DNA of 8,053 bases from Oxalobacteraceae bacterium (GTDB taxonomy: Bacteria; Pseudomonadota; Gammaproteobacteria; Burkholderiales; Burkholderiaceae_D). Shown here one piece after another: positions 5,324-8,053 of this stretch. Every line of letters begins with the position of its first letter. Within the stretch, counting starts at the first letter, position 1. A program made the translations under genes and the position numbers. The notes under the pieces were generated by a model, which had not been told where the DNA came from, made no database searches, and worked only from the letters and a program-made list of their open reading frames with translations. The stretch covers positions 64,087-72,139 of the forward strand of contig DPRS01000015.1 in the NCBI GenBank assembly GCA_003537575.1, in the 5' to 3' direction.

Positions 5324-6526
5324 ATGAAAAGTAATCGCCTCAGTTTACTCGCTTCCACCATCTGCGTCGCTTTCGGCATGCTGGCATGCACCACCGTCCC
5401 GCCCGAGACCCGTCCGGCGCCGGCGGAGCCGCCCGCGAAACCGGCGCAGCCGCCAAAGCCTGTCGAAACGCTCAAGCCGGTGTCGTTCGCCGATTTGCCC
5501 GGCTGGCAGCAGGATGATTTGCGCCAGGCCTGGCCAGCCTTCCTGGCTTCGTGCCAGGTGATGGTGAAGAAGCCCGACTGGCAAGAGCCTTGCGAAGTGG
5601 CGCGCGATGTCAATCCAGCTGATCCCAATACTATCCGCGTTTTTCTGGAAAGTTTCTTTACTCCGCACCGGGTTGCCAATGTCGACGGCAGCGAGCAGGG
5701 CATGGTGACTGGTTATTACGAACCCCTGTTGCGCGGCGCCCGCAAGCGCGGCGGCCCTTACCAGACGCCCTTGCATGGCGTGCCCGATGATTTGCTGGTG
5801 ATCGATTTGAGTAGCGTTTATCCAGAATTGAAGAATATGCGTCTGCGCGGCAAGGTGGTCGGACGCAAGGTGATGCCTTATCTTTCGCGCGGCGACATGG
5901 AGGAAGCCAATTCCCTCTCCGGCAAAGAATTGCTTTGGGTGGATGATCCAGTGGAAGCTTTCTTTCTCCAGGTGCAGGGATCGGGCCGCGTGCAATTGAC
6001 CGATACCAGGGAGACAGTGCGGCTTGCCTATGCCGATCAAAACGGCCATCCCTACAAATCGATTGGCCGCTACCTGATCGACAAGGGAGAAATGAGCCTG
6101 AGCCAGGCATCGGCGCAAAGCATCAAGGCCTGGGTGGCCGCCAACCCGGCGCGCCGGCAGGAAGTGCTGAACGCCAACCCCAGCTATGTCTTTTTCAGGG
6201 AAGAGAAATTGCCCGATCCAAGGGTTGGGCCGAAAGGATCGCTCGGCGTGCCTTTGACATCCGAGCGATCGATTGCGGTGGATACCCAATTCATCCCCCT
6301 CGGTGCGCCGGTATTTCTTGCCACAACCCAGCCCAATTCCGAGCGCCCGCTTCAGCGATTGATGCTGGCCCAGGATACGGGAGGCGCAATCCGTGGTGCG
6401 GTGCGGGCCGATTTCTTTTGGGGCTTTGGCGCTGTAGCGGGAGAGCACGCCGGGAAAATGAAGCAGGCCGGCCGGATGTGGGTACTGTTGCCTAAATTAC
6501 CTGCCATGCTACGCACCGCGCGCTGA
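5324..6526 (+). CDS. mltA: Membrane-bound lytic murein transglycosylase A (MltA), lipoprotein
   Basis: Cleaves peptidoglycan glycan strands between MurNAc and GlcNAc, forming 1,6-anhydro ends; it acts in the periplasm from an outer-membrane lipid anchor. It has 400 residues. Seen: a lipoprotein signal with lipobox MLAC and Cys22; Thr follows the Cys, with no Asp retention signal, so outer-membrane sorting is expected. A Pro-rich linker covers about 25-52; then the MltA core with VTGYYEPLLRG, GRKVMPYLSRGDME and VEAFFLQVQGSGR; then the 3D-type domain with VDTQFIPLGAPVFL, AQDTGGAIRG (Asp351) and RADFFWG (Asp363), aspartates of the catalytic cleft region; and a C-terminal GRMWVLLP. The start at 5324 lacks a good Shine-Dalgarno, but only it gives a proper lipoprotein signal. 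Its promoter must lie within the divergent small ORF or further upstream. Confidence 0.95.
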   Translation: MKSNRLSLLASTICVAFGMLACTTVPPETRPAPAEPPAKPAQPPKPVETLKPVSFADLPGWQQDDLRQAWPAFLASCQVMVKKPDWQEPCEVARDVNPADPNTIRVFLESFFTPHRVANVDGSEQGMVTGYYEPLLRGARKRGGPYQTPLHGVPDDLLVIDLSSVYPELKNMRLRGKVVGRKVMPYLSRGDMEEANSLSGKELLWVDDPVEAFFLQVQGSGRVQLTDTRETVRLAYADQNGHPYKSIGRYLIDKGEMSLSQASAQSIKAWVAANPARRQEVLNANPSYVFFREEKLPDPRVGPKGSLGVPLTSERSIAVDTQFIPLGAPVFLATTQPNSERPLQRLMLAQDTGGAIRGAVRADFFWGFGAVAGEHAGKMKQAGRMWVLLPKLPAMLRTAR

Positions 6527-6537
6527 TCTGGCGCCCG

Positions 6538-6565
6538 CGCGTTACTGATTTTTCAGGTAAGCGCG
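6538..6565. terminator. Long imperfect hairpin at the convergent mltA / hemerythrin ends
   Basis: CGCG-TTAC-TGA (6538-6548), loop TTTT, then TCA-GTAA-CGCG (6553-6565) pair over 11 positions with two single-G bulges on the right arm. It overlaps the hemerythrin stop codon and lies 12 bases after the mltA stop. A competing pair, CGCGCG at 6517-6522 with 6536-6541, sits just left. Neither strand has a U-run after the stem, so this is not a textbook intrinsic terminator, but position between convergent genes suggests a two-way transcription end or RNA 3'-end protection. Confidence 0.35.
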
Positions 6566-6948
6566 GCAACGCGTAATTCCCGCGCGAGCGCACTATCCAT
6601 GGTGGATGCATGAAAATGCAGCCATTCCGGCAAGAGGTTTTCAATGATGTTGCGCGCGAATTGGGTATTGCCTCCCGCCAGATGCGAACAGCCCTGATAC
6701 AAAGTATCCAATATGCTGGCATGCTGCTCGCGATGGTGTCTCAGCTCCGGAAAATCGATTTCTTCCATCCATCGTTCTTCCGCACGAAAAATACGTTCCA
6801 GTTTGCGCAAAAGAATTTCATAGCTTTCATGAAATTCAGCATCTATGACAGTCGGAAGCCGAATTAACGCTTTAGCAACATCATGGTGAAGGGCATCCAT
6901 GTAAGTTGCTCCGTCTGAAATTCTGGATAGCCAAAAATGGAATGGCAT
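6553..6948 (-). CDS. Hemerythrin-like protein with one altered iron ligand
   Basis: A 131-residue single-domain hemerythrin-like protein; the family are four-helix bundles with a diiron site that bind O2 or NO, or sense oxygen. The N-terminus WLSRISDGATYMD (6-18) matches the family pattern W-x6-G-x4-D, followed by His21. Other expected ligands are Glu57 (AEERWM), His72 and His76 (HHREQH), and His113 with Asp118 (HASTMD). The usual His four residues before the Glu (HFxxEE) is Ile53 here (IFRAEE), so six of seven ligands remain. The start at 6948 is chosen because it keeps the conserved Trp; a second ATG at 6900 has a better Shine-Dalgarno (GGAG, 8 bases) but would remove that region. Divergent from the enoyl-CoA hydratase gene, convergent with mltA. 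Confidence 0.85.
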   Translation of the reverse strand: MPFHFWLSRISDGATYMDALHHDVAKALIRLPTVIDAEFHESYEILLRKLERIFRAEERWMEEIDFPELRHHREQHASILDTLYQGCSHLAGGNTQFARNIIENLLPEWLHFHASTMDSALARELRVAALT

Positions 6949-6962
6949 GTAAAAGCCGTATA

Positions 6963-6978
6963 GGTTATTTTTTTAACC
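6963..6978. promoter_or_regulatory. Operator-like inverted repeat upstream of the hemerythrin gene
   Basis: GGTTA-TTTTTT-TAACC is a perfect 5-base inverted repeat with a 6-base AT centre, 14 bases upstream of the hemerythrin ATG. It does not match the FNR consensus (TTGAT-N4-ATCAA). Its place and symmetry suggest a binding site for a dimeric regulator, but this is unproven. Confidence 0.3.
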
Positions 6979-7098
6979 AATGTGTGCGTGCCTATATTAG
7001 GGGTTTTGCGTGAATCACTCTTGAGCAGTCGCAAATGAAGCGAACCCGTATAGACCCTTGTTCTTGGCAAAAAAACGATTCCATTCGCACAAAAAGTC

Positions 7099-7104
7099 TA
7101 CAAT
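7099..7104 (+). promoter_or_regulatory. Possible -10 element of the enoyl-CoA hydratase promoter
   Basis: TACAAT (5 of 6 to consensus) lies 37 bases before the ATG in an AT-rich stretch; the -35 region is poor. Transcription would start near 7111, giving a leader of about 30 bases that carries the Shine-Dalgarno AAGGGG. The rest of the 193-base divergent region (6949-7141) shows only the inverted repeat at 6963-6978. Confidence 0.35.
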
Positions 7105-7141
7105 TCTGCAATTCACTTTTATTAAGCAAAGAAGGGGACCG

Positions 7142-7918
7142 ATGGACTACGCCAATATTCTCGTGGAAGTACAAGGCAGGGTTGGATTGATTCGCTTGAA
7201 TCGTCCGAAAGCCTTGAATGCAATTAACGACGATCTGATGAATGAGCTTGGCCAGGCTTTGCTGGACTTTGATGCTGATGACGCAATCGGCTGTATCGTG
7301 CTGACCGGCAGCGAGAAGGCATTTGCCGCCGGCGCCGATATCGCCGCCATGGCCAACTACAGCTACATGGAAGCCTACCAGGGAAATTACATCACCCGTA
7401 ACTGGGAAACCATTCGCCGCGTGCGCAAGCCGGTGATTGCGGCCGTCGCGGGCTATGCCCTGGGTGGCGGTTGCGAACTGGCCATGATGTGCGATTTCAT
7501 CATTGCCGCCGACAATGCCAAATTCGGGCAGCCGGAAATCAAGATCGGCACGGTCCCCGGCGCGGGCGGCACGCAGCGCTTGCCGCGTGCGGTTTCGAAA
7601 GCAAAGGCGATGGATATGTGCCTGACGGCACGCATGATGGATGCGCAGGAAGCGGAACGGGCGGGCCTGGTGTCGCGGATTGTCGCTGCAGATAAGCTCC
7701 TTGATGAAGCGATGGAGGCGGCTACCGTTATTGCCGGTATGTCGTTGCCGATCGTCATGATGGTCAAGGAATCCGTCAACCGTGCCTATGAAACCACCTT
7801 GTCCGAGGGGGTGCAGTTCGAACGACGAGTATTTCACGCAACTTTCGCCACTGACGACCAGAAAGAAGGCATGCGCGCTTTTCTTGAAAAACGTGCCCCA
7901 ACATTCGCGCATAAGTAG
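7142..7918 (+). CDS. Enoyl-CoA hydratase (crotonase family)
   Basis: Probably hydrates trans-2-enoyl-CoA to 3-hydroxyacyl-CoA in fatty acid beta-oxidation or a related acyl-CoA pathway, in the cytoplasm. It has 258 residues, the standard length. Seen: KAFAAGADI (59-67), whose Ala65 with Gly109 of GGGCEL forms the oxyanion hole; the two catalytic glutamates of true hydratases, Glu112 (GGGCELAMMCD) and Glu132 (FGQPEIKIG); and PGAGGTQRLPR (139-149). Having both glutamates favours hydratase over other crotonase activities. The start at 7142 follows AAGGGG and matches the family N-terminus; the frame is open further upstream to 7058, but that part is AT-rich and unlike the family. It appears to be a single-gene unit. 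Chain-length specificity cannot be told, so no symbol is given. Confidence 0.95.
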   Translation: MDYANILVEVQGRVGLIRLNRPKALNAINDDLMNELGQALLDFDADDAIGCIVLTGSEKAFAAGADIAAMANYSYMEAYQGNYITRNWETIRRVRKPVIAAVAGYALGGGCELAMMCDFIIAADNAKFGQPEIKIGTVPGAGGTQRLPRAVSKAKAMDMCLTARMMDAQEAERAGLVSRIVAADKLLDEAMEAATVIAGMSLPIVMMVKESVNRAYETTLSEGVQFERRVFHATFATDDQKEGMRAFLEKRAPTFAHK

Positions 7919-7932
7919 TACAATAGCGGGCT

Positions 7933-7962
7933 CTGCACACGAGTCCTCTGGCTGGTGTGCAG
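7933..7962. repeat. Stem-loop between enoyl-CoA hydratase gene and the next promoter
   Basis: CTGCACAC (7933-7940) and GTGTGCAG (7955-7962) are perfect 8-base complements around a 14-base loop, 14 bases after the stop codon. No U-run follows, so it is not a standard intrinsic terminator. It may protect the mRNA 3' end, help termination, or be a protein-binding site upstream of the promoter at 8000. Confidence 0.45.
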
Positions 7963-7999
7963 GACGAGAAGTCTCAAGTAGGAATCCAGAAATTAGGGG

Positions 8000-8053
8000 T
8001 TGACGAAAACGAGACAGTGCCTCATAATCTCGTTTCTCTGCTGCTGACGAACA
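8000..8053 (+). promoter_or_regulatory. Strong sigma70 promoter and leader, probably of an rRNA operon
   Basis: TTGACG (8000-8005) and CATAAT (8023-8028) are separated by exactly 17 bases, each 5 of 6 to consensus, the best promoter in the window. Transcription should begin near 8035. The following bases (CTCGTTTCTCTGCTGCTGACG) resemble, from memory, leaders before 16S rRNA genes in Oxalobacteraceae; the rRNA gene itself would lie past the window, so this is inference. An 8-base inverted repeat, AAACGAGA (8007-8014) and TCTCGTTT (8028-8035), spans the spacer and reaches the last -10 base. Confidence 0.6.

Noticed and set aside
5345..6448. 367-codon minus-strand ORF opposite mltA
   Set aside because: mltA is certain from its motifs and lipoprotein signal. 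The opposite frame gives a His- and Arg-rich sequence of no recognisable family, typical of a shadow frame.
6992..7912. 306-codon minus-strand ORF opposite the enoyl-CoA hydratase gene
   Set aside because: The hydratase is complete with both catalytic Glu residues; the antisense frame has no domain and extends through the AT-rich intergenic region.
1..8053. Mobile elements, CRISPR arrays, phage or defence genes, tRNA genes
   Set aside because: No transposase or integrase motifs, no regularly spaced direct repeats, no terminal repeats and no tRNA-like cloverleaf were seen; nearly all sequence is accounted for by housekeeping genes.

Overview
The window is ordinary chromosomal DNA of a Betaproteobacterium, most likely order Burkholderiales and family Oxalobacteraceae (Herbaspirillum/Herminiimonas/Janthinobacterium-like). 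This is inferred from the gene order rpe-gph-trpE-trpG-trpD, the protein sequences, the moderately high GC and GC-rich third codon positions. The last bases also resemble what I remember of rRNA-operon leaders in this family. No search could be run, so the family call is an inference.

Left half (1-4656), all on the minus strand and read from right to left: rpe (ribulose-phosphate 3-epimerase) overlaps gph (phosphoglycolate phosphatase) by 4 bases. A 206-base gap follows, holding a strong candidate tryptophan attenuator: a 28-codon leader ORF with three Trp codons within six, then a hairpin ending in six U. Next come trpE, trpG, a small secreted four-cysteine protein wedged into the operon, and trpD, which runs off the left edge. 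TrpE and TrpG form anthranilate synthase and TrpD adds phosphoribosyl. Start and stop codons are only 1 base apart at trpE/trpG and at trpG/small gene, which implies translational coupling.

Middle (4657-6526): a 134-base divergent region separates rpe from apaG (plus strand). A 47-codon single-membrane-span ORF follows on the minus strand; its stop abuts the end of apaG and its start lies 14 bases from the start of mltA. mltA (plus) encodes an outer-membrane lipoprotein lytic transglycosylase.

Right part (6527-8053): mltA converges on a hemerythrin-like gene (minus) that keeps six of the seven classical iron ligands and has Ile at the position of one His. An AT-rich divergent region separates it from an enoyl-CoA hydratase gene (plus). 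The last 135 bases hold an 8-bp stem-loop and a very good sigma70 promoter (TTGACG, 17 bases, CATAAT), probably that of an rRNA operon lying just past the window.

I found no mobile element, CRISPR array, phage gene, tRNA or defence system. The most interesting items are the trp leader/attenuator, the secreted cysteine protein inside the trp operon, and the hemerythrin with an altered ligand set. No stretch over 300 bases lacks a gene.
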